A DNA stretch of 64,000 bases from Zeimonas sp964538505 (GCA_964538505.1 CAZIDY010000001.1:124001-188000), one strand, 5' to 3'. Counted from the first letter of the stretch, positions 17,768 through 25,663 are shown. Notes: generated from the letters alone by a model not told the origin. Program-made: numbers and translations.

Positions 17768-18199
17768 ATGCAGACGCAGGAAGGTTCACGGACGCCCGGT
17801 CCGGTCGTTGCACGGCATGCGACGCGGATGATCGGGCCGGGCCTTGCGCGCGTGCTCTGGCGCTCGCTCGCGGTCGTCTCGGTGGTGCTCGGCGCGATCG
17901 GCATGGTGCTGCCGGTGATGCCGACCGTTCCGTTCCTGATCGTCGCTGCATGGGCGGCGAGCCGGGGCTGGCCACGCCTCGAGACCTGGCTGCTCGAGCA
18001 TCCCCGCTACGGGCTGCAGATTCGGCGCTGGCGCGAGCACGGCGCGATTCCGCGACGTGCGAAGTGGTTCGCGTCGCTGATGATGGTTGCCAGCGTCGGC
18101 TCGCTCGCGCTGTCGCCGGCAGCACTCTGGCTCAAGCTCGCCGTGCCGGCGTTCATGGCGGTCGTGGCGCTGTGGCTGTGGACGAGGCCGGACGCGTAG
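17768..18199 (+). CDS. YbaN family (DUF454) inner-membrane protein
   Basis: 143-residue small membrane protein. The DUF454 hallmark is clear: GAIGMVLPVMPTVPFLIVAA followed by W...SRGWPRLETWLLEHPRYG and an IRRWREHGAIPRRAK stretch. There are two hydrophobic blocks, at ~33-62 and ~105-138. Function of the family is unknown. A second ATG 60 bases in (MIGPGLARVLW) is a possible start because the first ~20 residues are poorly conserved in the family. It is divergent from the IclR gene, and a long palindrome follows immediately. Confidence 0.85.
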   Translation: MQTQEGSRTPGPVVARHATRMIGPGLARVLWRSLAVVSVVLGAIGMVLPVMPTVPFLIVAAWAASRGWPRLETWLLEHPRYGLQIRRWREHGAIPRRAKWFASLMMVASVGSLALSPAALWLKLAVPAFMAVVALWLWTRPDA

Positions 18200-18202
18200 G
18201 AA

Positions 18203-18282
18203 GGAAAAAGCGGCAAAACCGGGGTCAGACCACGGTTTCGCTTGCGAAACCGTGGTCTGACCCCGGTTTTGCCGCTTTTTCC
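18203..18282. repeat. perfect 39-bp-arm palindrome (REP/BIME-like)
   Basis: Left arm 18203-18241 and right arm 18244-18282 are exact reverse complements around a 2-base TT centre. Each arm contains the GGGGTCAGACCACGGTTT core also found at 3225-3242. A further partial copy, TCTGACCCCG, starts at 18284. The palindrome lies between the convergent YbaN and SirB2 genes, so it could form a very strong terminator-like hairpin. Confidence 0.9.
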
Positions 18283-18297
18283 ATCTGACCCCGATTC

Positions 18298-18711
18298 TCA
18301 GACCCAGCGCCGAAGCGCTCCCAACGGGTCGTGCGCGAGTGCGATCGAGATCATCATCGCGAAGCAGGCGAGCGCCGCGATCGACCAGGCGATGCGCGAC
18401 GTGGTCGATCGCGCGCGGCGCAGCGCCATCGTGCCCAGGCCGATGTAGACGAGCAGCAGTGTGATCTTCGCCGCCAGCCACGGGACGACGAGGGGGTTCA
18501 GCTGCAGTACGTGCAGCAGCAGCAGCGCCGCGGCGAGCAGGCCGGTGTCGATCAGCCAGCTCGCGCGGCGTGCCGCGTTCGAAGCGCTCCAGCGCGCGCC
18601 CGCAATCGTTGCCAACGCGCGCGCAGTGAACAGCGTGCCGCTCGCGGCGACGAATCCGATGTGGGCCAGCCGGATCTGCGGGTAGAGGTCGAGCAGCAGC
18701 GCTGATGCCAT
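18298..18711 (-). CDS. SirB2 family membrane protein
   Basis: 137-residue protein with four hydrophobic segments, matching the SirB2 family named from a Salmonella regulator of invasion expression but still without a known biochemical role. Conserved features are YPQIRLAHIGFVAASGTLF near the N-terminus, SWLIDTGLLAAALLLLHVL, PWLAAKITLLLVYIGLG and a C-terminal hydrophobic helix ending AHDPLG. It follows the DUF2249 gene by 10 bases on the same strand. Confidence 0.85.
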   Translation of the reverse strand: MASALLLDLYPQIRLAHIGFVAASGTLFTARALATIAGARWSASNAARRASWLIDTGLLAAALLLLHVLQLNPLVVPWLAAKITLLLVYIGLGTMALRRARSTTSRIAWSIAALACFAMMISIALAHDPLGALRRWV

Positions 18712-18721
18712 CCGTAGGTCG

Positions 18722-18979
18722 TCAGCGGATCGTGAAGTCGATCACGATCTCGCCGGGATTGCGGCTCACGTACTTGATGTCGACGTGCTCGCCGAAGCGG
18801 TCGAGGATCTGGTCGAGCAGTGGCAGCGGGTCGTGGTCGTTCATGAAGCGCATCGTCTCGCCGGGCTGCAGCGCGCCGAGCGCGCCGAAGATCGCCGAGT
18901 GACGGAAGCGTCGCGCGACACCGCGCGCGTCGAAGGGGTAGGTGGTGTCGTTCAGGATCTGCAGGGGGTTGTCCGACAT
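18722..18979 (-). CDS. DUF2249 domain protein
   Basis: 85-residue protein consisting of one DUF2249 domain: YPFDARGVARRFRHSAIFGA, then LQPGETMRFMNDHDPLPLLD and a C-terminal strand PGEIVIDFTIR. These SirA/TusA-like small proteins often accompany nitrogen-oxide, hemerythrin or sulfur genes, but this neighbour set (SirB2 10 bases downstream, pyrD upstream on the same strand) gives no direct clue. Function unknown. Confidence 0.8.
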   Translation of the reverse strand: MSDNPLQILNDTTYPFDARGVARRFRHSAIFGALGALQPGETMRFMNDHDPLPLLDQILDRFGEHVDIKYVSRNPGEIVIDFTIR

Positions 18980-19063
18980 TTCGCTGCTCCGGTGAGCGAA
19001 GGCGCTGGCCGCGTGACGGGCTCGTTCGCCAAAAGCGGAATCTAAAATGACGCTTTTCGCACG

Positions 19064-20122
19064 TCAAGTCTCCGCGCGCAATTCGGCTCGCTCGGCGCGC
19101 ATCGCTTCGTGCAACGCGCGCGCGCATTGCCCGACCAGCGCCGGGCCGCGGTAGATGAGTCCGGTGTACAGCTGCACCAGCGTCGCGCCGGCAACGAGCT
19201 TTGCGCGTGCGTCGTCGGCCGACAGGATCCCGCCGACGCCGATGATCGGATAGCCGCGCGGCAACGCCGCGCGCAGCGCGCGGATCACGCGGTTCGACGC
19301 TTCGAACACCGGCGCGCCCGACAGTCCGCCGGTCTGCGTCGCGTGCCGTAGACCGGCGACCGCATCGCGCGAGATGGTGGTGTTGGTGGCGATCACCGCA
19401 TCGATCCGGTGTTGCACCAGCAGGCGGGCGATCGCGTCGATCTGCGCATCGTCGAGATCGGGGGCGATCTTCAGCGCAAGCGGCACCCTTCGCCCGTGCG
19501 TCTGTGCAAGCTCGTCGCGCCGGGAGCGCAGTGCGTCGAGCAACTCGTCGAGCGCGTCCTGCGACTGCAGCTCGCGCAGCTTTGCGGTATTCGGCGACGA
19601 GACGTTCACGGCGACGTAGCTCGCGTGCGGGTAGACCCGCTCGAGGCCGATCCGGTAGTCGTCGACGGCGCGCTCGATCGGCGTGTCGGCGTTCTTGCCG
19701 ATGTTGATGCCGAGTACGCCTCGATAGCGCGCGCGCGCGACGTTGGCGACGAAGGCGTCGAGGCCGTCGTTGTTGAAGCCCATCCGGTTGATCAGCGCTT
19801 CGCGCTGCGGCAGGCGGAACAGCCGCGGGCGAGGGTTGCCGGGCTGCGGTCGCGGCGTGACCGTGCCGACTTCGACGAAGCCGAAGCCGAGCGCGGCGAG
19901 CGCGTCGATGTGCGCGGCGTTCTTGTCGAGGCCGGCGGCGAGACCCACGCGGTTGCGAAAGCGCAGCCCCATCACCTCGACCGGATCGTCCACCGGACAG
20001 CCGGCGAGTGCGCGAATGCCGCCGAGGCGTCCGGCGCCGTCGAGAGCGCGCAGCGTGAGCTCGTGGGCGGTCTCCGCGTCGAGGGCGAACAGCAGCGGGC
20101 GGGCGACCGCGTACGGGATCAT
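19064..20122 (-). CDS. pyrD: dihydroorotate dehydrogenase (quinone), class 2
   Basis: 352-residue inner-membrane-associated flavoenzyme oxidising dihydroorotate to orotate in pyrimidine synthesis, passing electrons to quinone. Class-2 features are an N-terminal membrane-docking helix pair (MIPYAVARPLLFALDAETAH), VGLAAGLDKNAAHIDALAA, INRMGFNNDG, and VNVSSPNTAKLRELQ with the catalytic serine. The FMN-phosphate loop is IIGVGGILSADDA. The ATG overlaps the bpt stop codon by four bases (ATGA), so it is translationally coupled as the last gene of aat-bpt-pyrD. Confidence 0.97.
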   Translation of the reverse strand: MIPYAVARPLLFALDAETAHELTLRALDGAGRLGGIRALAGCPVDDPVEVMGLRFRNRVGLAAGLDKNAAHIDALAALGFGFVEVGTVTPRPQPGNPRPRLFRLPQREALINRMGFNNDGLDAFVANVARARYRGVLGINIGKNADTPIERAVDDYRIGLERVYPHASYVAVNVSSPNTAKLRELQSQDALDELLDALRSRRDELAQTHGRRVPLALKIAPDLDDAQIDAIARLLVQHRIDAVIATNTTISRDAVAGLRHATQTGGLSGAPVFEASNRVIRALRAALPRGYPIIGVGGILSADDARAKLVAGATLVQLYTGLIYRGPALVGQCARALHEAMRAERAELRAET

Positions 20123-20868
20123 CGCGGTGCGGAGGCTGCGCGTTCCTCGACCCGGAGCCATTCGCCGTCGTGCAGGCACTCCAGTGGCCGGAAGCGCGAC
20201 TTGTACGACATCTTCGGACTCTGCTCGATCCAGTAACCGAGATACAGGTACGGCAGCTCGAGGTGACGACACTGCTCGATCTGCCAGAGGATGTTGTAGG
20301 TGCCGTAGCTTGCCGAAGCGACGTCCGGATCGAAGAAGGTGTAGACCGACGACAGCCCGTCGTCGAGCACGTCGATGATCGACACGATGCGCAGCGTGCC
20401 GTCGCCGTCGCGGAACTCGACCAGGCGCGTGTTGACCTTGCTCTGCAGCAGGAACTGCGCGTACTGCTCGCGGCTGTCCTGGTCCATGCCGCCGCCGGAA
20501 TGGCGGCTCGCCTGGTAACGCAGGTACAGCGCGTAGTGCTCGGGCGAGAAGCCGAGCCGCGCCACCAGCGTGCGCAGCGTGCCGTGCGTCTTCATCGCCC
20601 GGCGCTGGCTGCGGTCGGGCGCGAACGCGGCCACCGGAATGCGCACCGGCACGCAGGCGCGGCAGCCGTCGCAGTGCGGTCGATAGGTGAAGATGCCGCT
20701 GCGCCGGAAGCCGGCGCGGACGAGATCGCCGTAGACGTCGGCGTTGATCAGGTGGTTCGGCGTAGCGACCTGGGAGCGTGCCAGGTGCCCGGGCAGGTAA
20801 CTGCAGGGATACGGTGCAGTGGCGTAGAACTGCAGTGCCGAGAACGGCAGTTCCTTCAGGTGCGTCAT
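20119..20868 (-). CDS. bpt: aspartate/glutamate leucyltransferase (Bpt)
   Basis: 249-residue aminoacyl-tRNA-protein transferase that adds leucine to N-terminal Asp/Glu and so feeds substrates to ClpS-ClpAP. Motifs: LQFYATAPYPCSYLPGHLAR near the start, the HCDGCRACVPVRIPV cysteine segment, VYTFFDPDVASASYGTYNIL and YLYLGYWIEQSPKMSYKSRF. The start MTHLKELPFSALQFY matches homologues, and its ATG overlaps the aat stop (ATGA). A start 33 bases earlier is in frame but less conserved. Its stop overlaps the pyrD start in the same way. Confidence 0.96.
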   Translation of the reverse strand: MTHLKELPFSALQFYATAPYPCSYLPGHLARSQVATPNHLINADVYGDLVRAGFRRSGIFTYRPHCDGCRACVPVRIPVAAFAPDRSQRRAMKTHGTLRTLVARLGFSPEHYALYLRYQASRHSGGGMDQDSREQYAQFLLQSKVNTRLVEFRDGDGTLRIVSIIDVLDDGLSSVYTFFDPDVASASYGTYNILWQIEQCRHLELPYLYLGYWIEQSPKMSYKSRFRPLECLHDGEWLRVEERAASAPR

Positions 20869-21596
20869 GCGTGCGGCAACTCGATACGCATCGTTCGCCA
20901 ATCGGGCGAGGGCCTGCGAACGAGCTCGTCGACCCTCGCGAGAAACGCCGCGCGCGGTACTTCGCGCGCACCGAGCGATGCGAGGTGACGGGTGCTCTGC
21001 TGGCAGTCTATCACGCTGAATTCATGCGCCTCGAGCAGTCGCGCGAGCGAAACCAGCGCGGCTTTCGATGCGTCGGGCTCGCGCGCGAACATCGATTCGC
21101 CGTAGAACATGCGCCCGATCGCCACGCCGTACAGTCCGCCGACGAGCCGCTCGCCGTTCCACACTTCCACCGAGTGCGCGGCACCGAGCCGATGCAGCGC
21201 GCCGTAGCCGGCGCGGATCGCATGTGTGATCCAGGTGCCGTCCTGGTCGGCGCGGGGCGCCGCGCATTCGAGCATCACGCGATCGAAGCAGACATCGAGC
21301 GTGACGCGCCAGCGTGCATCCCGGTGTGCGGCGCGCAGTGTCTTGCGCAGCGAGCGCGACACGCGCAGCTCCGCGATGTGCAGCACCATGCGCGGGTCGG
21401 GCGACCACCACAGCACCGGCTGGCCGTCGGTGTACCAGGGGAAGATGCCACGGTGGTAGGCCTCGAGCAGGCGCTCCACCGACAGCTGCGTGCTGGCCGC
21501 GAGCAGTCCGTTGGGCACGCGCCAGGCGAGCGACGGATCGGGCAGCGGGTCGCCCGGGCCGAGCCAGGCGAGCACACGACGCGGCGAACGGGTCAT
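20865..21596 (-). CDS. aat: leucyl/phenylalanyl-tRNA--protein transferase
   Basis: 243-residue enzyme transferring Leu or Phe to N-terminal Arg/Lys of proteins, creating N-degrons read by ClpS. Family motifs: GLLAASTQLSVERLLEAYHR, GIFPWYTDGQPVLWWSPDPR, GTWITHAIRAGYGALHRLG, and a C-terminal FSVIDCQQSTRHLASLGA. Length is normal. With bpt immediately downstream it forms the two-enzyme leucyl-transferase N-degron branch in one coupled operon. Confidence 0.97.
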   Translation of the reverse strand: MTRSPRRVLAWLGPGDPLPDPSLAWRVPNGLLAASTQLSVERLLEAYHRGIFPWYTDGQPVLWWSPDPRMVLHIAELRVSRSLRKTLRAAHRDARWRVTLDVCFDRVMLECAAPRADQDGTWITHAIRAGYGALHRLGAAHSVEVWNGERLVGGLYGVAIGRMFYGESMFAREPDASKAALVSLARLLEAHEFSVIDCQQSTRHLASLGAREVPRAAFLARVDELVRRPSPDWRTMRIELPHA

Positions 21597-21608
21597 CGTA
21601 TTCGCGCC

Positions 21609-22337
21609 TCAGCTGCAGCGCATCAGCTGCCTGCAGTAGCGCTCGATCGGAATTGCCGTCGTCGTGTCGCCGACCGGGCGATGCTCGTCGCCGCCATGCT
21701 CGAGCGCCAGCTTCATCGCAAACTGGTCGAAGAACGCGTCGAACAGCTCGCCGCCGCGTGTGCCGACGGCGTACAGCGTGTCGTCTGCAGCGTCGTGCTC
21801 CAGCACGATCGTCGCCAGCGGTTGCGTCGCCGGCCCTGCCAGCACCCTTGCGCCCGCGGCCGGGTCGTACTGGCTGTGCTCGGCGCAGCAGTGGATCACC
21901 TGTGCGCGACGGGTGATCGCCGACGGTTCGTCGCGATAGTTGATGAACGTGATCTCGCGCGTCGGGTACGCCATCCGGTGCGCACAGATTGCCGAGAACG
22001 CGACGATCGAAGCCCGGGGGCCTACACCGCCTTCCCAGGTGTAGCGCTCGTTGTCTTCCGTTTCGAGCCGCACCGAGCGTTGCGTCGGCTTGTCGAGATC
22101 GATCAGGAAGGCCGGTGTGCCGACGAACGGGTAGGGAAAGACGAGAGCGGTGCGCCGCGCGATCGACGCTGCCTTCAGCGGCTCGCCATCGCTCCCGAGC
22201 AGCCGCGCACGGGGCCAGTTGCGCGACGGCGTGGCTGCAGAGGCGTGCTGCCCCGCCACTGCGTGCTGTGCCTGCGAGACCGGATCGGCCGCTGCCGCGG
22301 CCACCGCGCACCCGAACAGGAACTGGCGACGACGCAT
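21609..22337 (-). CDS. Rieske [2Fe-2S] domain protein with Tat-like signal
   Basis: 242-residue exported iron-sulfur protein. The N-terminus MRRRQFLFGCAVAAAAA is a Tat-type signal (RRxFLF). The Rieske ligands appear as CAHRMAYP (Cys-x-His, ~residue 111) and VIHCCAEHSQYDP (Cys-x-x-His, ~residue 147). Spacing between them is typical, but the usual C-T-H-L-G-C box is changed, so the disulfide-forming cysteine seen in cytochrome bc1 is missing from the first loop while a CC pair is present in the second. The redox partner is not in the window. The ATG has a GGAGGGG site. It sits 12 bases before aat and may lead that operon. Confidence 0.8.
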   Translation of the reverse strand: MRRRQFLFGCAVAAAAADPVSQAQHAVAGQHASAATPSRNWPRARLLGSDGEPLKAASIARRTALVFPYPFVGTPAFLIDLDKPTQRSVRLETEDNERYTWEGGVGPRASIVAFSAICAHRMAYPTREITFINYRDEPSAITRRAQVIHCCAEHSQYDPAAGARVLAGPATQPLATIVLEHDAADDTLYAVGTRGGELFDAFFDQFAMKLALEHGGDEHRPVGDTTTAIPIERYCRQLMRCS

Positions 22338-22366
22338 GCGAGGCCCCTCCGATGCGCTGGATGAAG

Positions 22367-22912
22367 TCAGATGGGCGGGCGACGCGGCCCGACCGCCCCG
22401 GAATGCATCGACCACGTACCCTCGCGCCGGTCGGCGAAGAACCAGCGAAGCGCCTGCGCCACGGTGCGAAACGCGAGCGAGTCCCAGGGGATCTCGTCCT
22501 CGCGGAACAGCTTCGCCTCGAGGCTCTCCGGGCCGGGTTCGAAGTCCGCGTCGAGCAGTGCCGCACGGAAGAACACGTGCACCTGGTTCACGTGCGGTAC
22601 GTCGACCATGGCGAACGGCGCGCCCAGCTCGATGCGTGCGCCCGCCTCCTCGACGGTCTCGCGCTCGGCGCCCTCGGCCGTGGTTTCGCCGTTCTCCATG
22701 AAGCCGGCCGGGAGCGTCCAGAAACCGTAGCGCGGCTCGATCGCGCGTCGGCACAGCAGCACGCGGTCTTCCCAGGTGCAGATCGTCCCGAGAACCATGT
22801 TCGGGTTCTGGTAGTGGATCGTTCCACAGTTCGCGCAACAGTAGCGTGGCCGGTTGTCGCCGGGCGGGACGCGCGATTCGACCTCGTGGCCGCAGACCGA
22901 GCAGAAGTTCAT
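22367..22912 (-). CDS. Nudix hydrolase with N-terminal zinc ribbon
   Basis: 181-residue protein. Residues ~3-25 hold a four-cysteine zinc ribbon (CSVCG ... YCCANCG). A Nudix domain follows with GFMENGETTAEGAERET and VEEAGA, fitting G-x5-E-x7-R-E-x2-E-E-x-G and so retaining the catalytic glutamates. The arrangement matches the NADH-pyrophosphatase-like or ADP-ribose-type Nudix group common in beta- and gammaproteobacteria; the substrate cannot be read from sequence. The start MNFCSVCG is chosen to begin at the zinc ribbon; a longer form would enter the tRNA promoter side. Confidence 0.88.
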   Translation of the reverse strand: MNFCSVCGHEVESRVPPGDNRPRYCCANCGTIHYQNPNMVLGTICTWEDRVLLCRRAIEPRYGFWTLPAGFMENGETTAEGAERETVEEAGARIELGAPFAMVDVPHVNQVHVFFRAALLDADFEPGPESLEAKLFREDEIPWDSLAFRTVAQALRWFFADRREGTWSMHSGAVGPRRPPI

Positions 22913-22971
22913 GGTGTGAACGGGTTGGCGGACGAGTGTAGCAGCGGGCAAGCGAGCGGGCCGCAGTGCGT

Positions 22972-23001
22972 TTGCGGTGGGCGCTGCAAGTGGACTATAA
23001 T
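22972..23001 (+). promoter_or_regulatory. promoter of tRNA-fMet
   Basis: TTGCGG (22972-22977) and a perfect TATAAT (22996-23001) are separated by 18 bases and lie 13 bases before the mature tRNA. Spacing and position fit a sigma-70 promoter for the tRNA. Confidence 0.7.
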
Positions 23002-23014
23002 TGCAGGTTCCAGA

Positions 23015-23093
<79 letters not shown>

Positions 23094-23107
23094 TACCTCG
23101 TAGTGGC

Positions 23108-23141
23108 GCGGGTTTCCGGCCGATAGGCGCCGGAAACCCGC
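23108..23141. other. stem-loop just inside attL; 23094-23376 has no intact gene
   Basis: A perfect 13-bp stem, GCGGGTTTCCGGC / GCCGGAAACCCGC, with an 8-base loop stands 16 bases after the tRNA. It lacks a T-run but may end tRNA transcripts now that the original terminator is 10 kb away. The rest of the 283-base gap holds only a start-less open stretch ending at a TAA at 23358-23360 (ending RPTGFDPRF), perhaps the tail of a lost gene. Confidence 0.6.
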
Positions 23142-23376
23142 CTTCTACCCATCATCCTGAAAATGCAGCTCGGCGGCCGAACCTTCTCGTGATGGTTCTC
23201 CTGCCGGCTATGGCACGCCGTAGCGCCCCTACAGCGTGCGCTATCACGCGGATTTCCACGCTTCGAGGAAGCGCGGGATCGCCTGCAGGCATCGCTGCGC
23301 ACCGACTTCGATATTTCCGACGCGGAGCAGCGTCCTACCGGCTTCGACCCACGGTTCTAACCGAGCACCACCGTGG

Positions 23377-23640
23377 CTACTTCGGGTGTCGTCTGATGCT
23401 CAGGAGGGTAGCGGTGTCTCTTTCGATTTCCAGGAACATCTGCCAGCTGTGGTGGCTGTCCAGATCGATCGCGAATCGCTTCGGCTTGTAGCCGCTGAGC
23501 GCGTGGAATCGAAGTGACGAAGGCCGCGGATCGCGCATCAGATCCTTGAGCGCCTGATCGACGGCCGCCTGCTGATTCGAATCCAGCCCGCGATAGTCGC
23601 GATCGAAGCGACGGGAGGGAACCACCCGCGCGATGCGCAC
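23377..23640 (-). CDS. RelE/HigB-like toxin family protein (putative)
   Basis: 87-residue basic protein starting at GTG. The opening ARVVPSRRFDRDYRGLDSNQ, central ALKDLMRDPRPSSLRFHALS and the C-terminal strand TATLLSIRRHPK follow the RelE/ParE-fold layout (two helices then a sheet ending in 'LLxIxxH'). The usual RelE catalytic residues cannot be assigned with certainty. It follows a 166-residue gene by 12 bases on the same strand, so the two are probably cotranscribed as in toxin-antitoxin modules, though that neighbour is not a recognisable antitoxin. Confidence 0.6.
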   Translation of the reverse strand: MRIARVVPSRRFDRDYRGLDSNQQAAVDQALKDLMRDPRPSSLRFHALSGYKPKRFAIDLDSHHSWQMFLEIERDTATLLSIRRHPK

Positions 23641-23652
23641 TGTAGCGGGGCC

Positions 23653-24153
23653 TTACCGCCGAAGAAACGCGATCAGTTCGTCCGCCTTGTCGAATGGCTC
23701 TGATGCAGGGCCCGACGCCACGCCATCGTGGACGGAAATGGCGACGATGAGTTCGTTGATCGCCTCATCGAGACCACGCACTGCTTCGATGGCGCGCTCG
23801 TAGACCTCGACGACACCGTCGTCTTCATTCAGCCGGGTGTCGCTTTGGGCGGCCGCGACGCACGCGTTGAAGCGGCTCAGCAGGTTCGCGCATACGTCCT
23901 GACCCATCGAGAACACTTCGACATTCTTGCCGTCCGGGTCGAGCTCGGCCTTCTCGCTGCCAGAAACGATCCTGGTGGTCAGGTCGCGCACACCCTCGGC
24001 TGCCCCATCGAGCAGCTTGCTGATGCCGATGACCTGTTCGACCGTTTTCTCGATCAGCCGCAGCAGTTCGAGACTGCGTTGCGCCTCCGCCTCGACGCGG
24101 CGCGCCACGCTCATCTCCGATCCGCCTTCGAAGCAGCAGACCCCAAGCCCCAT
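23653..24153 (-). CDS. hypothetical acidic helical protein, upstream partner of RelE-like gene
   Basis: 166-residue predicted all-helical soluble protein I do not recognise. The ATG has a strong AAAGGAGAAGG site. The sequence begins MGLGVCCFEGGSEMSVARR, has long amphipathic helices (LELLRLIEKTVEQVIGISKL, IEAVRGLDEAINELIVAIS) and ends ADELIAFLRR; it is acidic overall. Position directly upstream of the RelE-like gene allows an antitoxin role, but no DNA-binding motif (AbrB, HTH, ribbon-helix-helix) is visible. It could equally be an unrelated island gene. Confidence 0.55.
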   Translation of the reverse strand: MGLGVCCFEGGSEMSVARRVEAEAQRSLELLRLIEKTVEQVIGISKLLDGAAEGVRDLTTRIVSGSEKAELDPDGKNVEVFSMGQDVCANLLSRFNACVAAAQSDTRLNEDDGVVEVYERAIEAVRGLDEAINELIVAISVHDGVASGPASEPFDKADELIAFLRR

Positions 24154-24569
24154 GACGTGCCTTCTCCTTTGCCGGTTGCGACGACCCCGCAAAGCGCGGC
24201 TTTCGATCATGCCACGGAACCGACCCGACGGTCGACCGGCCCTCGGTCCCGACCGCCGCACGTCTGGAGGCGCCGTAGTGATGAGCGGTCCAAGTGCTCG
24301 CCGACGATAACGCCCTCAGCGAGCTGCACAAGGCGAAAGCCAACTACTCGGCACGCGGTAACACCTCTGCCGAAGCACCCGCGGCGGAAGACGAGCCACG
24401 CCGCGACGGCGGTTCGTCCGCGCCCGCATTGGCGTCGGGCGAAGATTGAACGAACTCATCCCCCCTACAGCAGCCGACGTGACTTTTTCGCCAATGCCGC
24501 CGGCGCCGGCCGACATTTCAGCCGGAGAGCGTCGGACCATTTCACCGTTTATTAGCAATCTTGGGGTGA
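24154..24569 (+). other. gene-poor stretch with a possible 3' gene remnant (24294-24449)
   Basis: No full gene is visible in these 416 bases. A short open stretch on the plus strand, from a GTG at 24294 to TGA at 24447-24449, encodes 51 residues beginning VLADDNALSELHKAKANYSA and ending in an acidic tail. Its composition is protein-like and it lacks a ribosome-binding site, so it may be the C-terminal scrap of a larger island gene such as a helicase or primase. That identity is a guess. A bounded GC-rich palindrome, GCCGGCGCCGGC, lies near 24499. Confidence 0.35.
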
Positions 24570-24815
24570 ATGGCAGAGATGATCGACCAACTTCCGGCCT
24601 CGGGTTTTCTTCGCGATCGACAGATCGTCGGTGATCCCAAGGCAGATCCGCCGATTCCCGCGCTCCTGCCGATCGGGCGTTCGACCTGGTGGGCAGGCGT
24701 ACGAGCCAAGAAGTACCCGCAGCCGGTGAAACTCGGACCGCGTACGACCGCATGGCGTGTCTCGGATATCCGGGCGTTGTTGGAGCGACTGTCGGAGGAG
24801 GGCGGAGGTGCCTAG
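24570..24815 (+). CDS. AlpA family phage regulatory protein
   Basis: 81-residue MerR/excisionase-type helix-turn-helix protein. The AlpA core is plain: ALLPIGRSTWWAGVRAKKYP, then QPVKLGPRTTAWRVSDIRAL. AlpA proteins activate excision or early genes of P4-like integrated elements, which matches the P4-type integrase at the other end. The ATG follows GGGGTGA closely. An alternative ATG lies 12 bases downstream. Confidence 0.92.
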   Translation: MAEMIDQLPASGFLRDRQIVGDPKADPPIPALLPIGRSTWWAGVRAKKYPQPVKLGPRTTAWRVSDIRALLERLSEEGGGA

Positions 24816-24874
24816 CACGGGTCCGAGCGCGAGCACATCGCCCGCATGGCGCAGATGATGGGGGGCTGATCCCG

Positions 24875-25480
24875 ATGGCGCGTCGGGGCCGCACTCCATC
24901 CGATCCGCGCGGGGGACACGTTCGCGTGTACTGGACGCTGATCGACTCGCCTGCGTGGCGTGCGCTCGCCCATGCCGACGTACGTGTGTATGTCGCGATG
25001 CGGCGTCGCCTGGGCAAGACGAATAACGGCGACATCGATGCGACGCTCGCGACGATGCGCGCGCACGGCATTAAGAGCACATCGACCCTTGCGAAGTCGC
25101 TGCGTGCGCTCGAAGTGCTCGGCTTCATCGTCAAGACCCGGCAGGGCGGCATCGCCAATGGCGGGAAGTTGTGCAGCCTCTACCGCTTCACGGACGAACC
25201 GACGTTCGATCTGCCGAAGATCGAGCAAAAGGCAACGCCAGCCACGAATGACTGGGAGCGGTTCACGTCGATTGCTCACGCGCAGGCCGTACTACGCGAT
25301 GCGCACCGATCTGCGCGCCGTCCGGAAATTGAGTCGAAGCCTCGAAATTCGAGTCGGAGCGCTTCGAATTTCGAGTCGGAAGGACGATTTCCCGACTCGA
25401 ATTTCGAGGTAGTGCCTGATTCTCCGGCTCGAAAATCGAGTCGGATAAATGGAAGTCCAATCGCCCGGAGAAGCGCATGA
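24875..25480 (+). CDS. winged-helix island protein, possible replication initiator
   Basis: 201-residue protein. Residues ~10-110 look like a winged helix-turn-helix domain (VYWTLIDSPAWRALAHADVR, IKSTSTLAKSLRALEVLGFI, then a wing GGIANGGKLCSLYRF). The C-terminal ~60 residues are low-complexity and encoded by DNA repeats (SNFES, SNFEV), which makes them a by-product of the DNA elements rather than a domain. Position right after alpA and iteron-like repeats inside its 3' end suggest a replication-initiation or copy-control role; no known Rep motif is recognised, so this is inference. The start ATG has a GGGGGG stretch about ten bases ahead. Confidence 0.65.
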   Translation: MARRGRTPSDPRGGHVRVYWTLIDSPAWRALAHADVRVYVAMRRRLGKTNNGDIDATLATMRAHGIKSTSTLAKSLRALEVLGFIVKTRQGGIANGGKLCSLYRFTDEPTFDLPKIEQKATPATNDWERFTSIAHAQAVLRDAHRSARRPEIESKPRNSSRSASNFESEGRFPDSNFEVVPDSPARKSSRINGSPIARRSA

Positions 25481-25545
25481 GCATTAGCTTTGCGTCGACT
25501 CCCGGTGCCCGGGGGCGTGAAAACGGCTCCGCCTCGAAATTCGAA
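25322..25545. repeat. iteron-like cluster of six TCGAAATTCGAG palindromes
   Basis: Six related elements occur in about 220 bases: GAAATTGAGTCGA (25325), CTCGAAATTCGAGTCGG (25341-25357), TTCGAATTTCGAGTCGG (25363-25379), inverted CCGACTCGAATTTCGAG (25392-25408), GCTCGAAAATCGAGTCGG (25427-25444) and CTCGAAATTCGAA (25533-25545). They are AT-richer than the surroundings and appear in both orientations across a stop codon, so selection is at the DNA level. The layout resembles an origin or operator cluster at the end of an initiator gene. Confidence 0.75.
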
Positions 25546-25663
25546 CACCTATGCATTGTTGCCACTCCTACGCGAGGGATGTGCACTCCGAGGTGCGACT
25601 CGGAGCGTCTGATCGCATGGATGCCTTCGTGGTCGGAGCACCGGCCTTCGCCACTTCTGGGCG

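Noticed and set aside
18203..18282. Insertion-sequence terminal inverted repeats
   Set aside because: Arms are only 2 bases apart, with no transposase between or beside them and no target duplication seen.
25322..25545. CRISPR array
   Set aside because: Copies are irregularly spaced, in both orientations and too short, and no cas gene is near.
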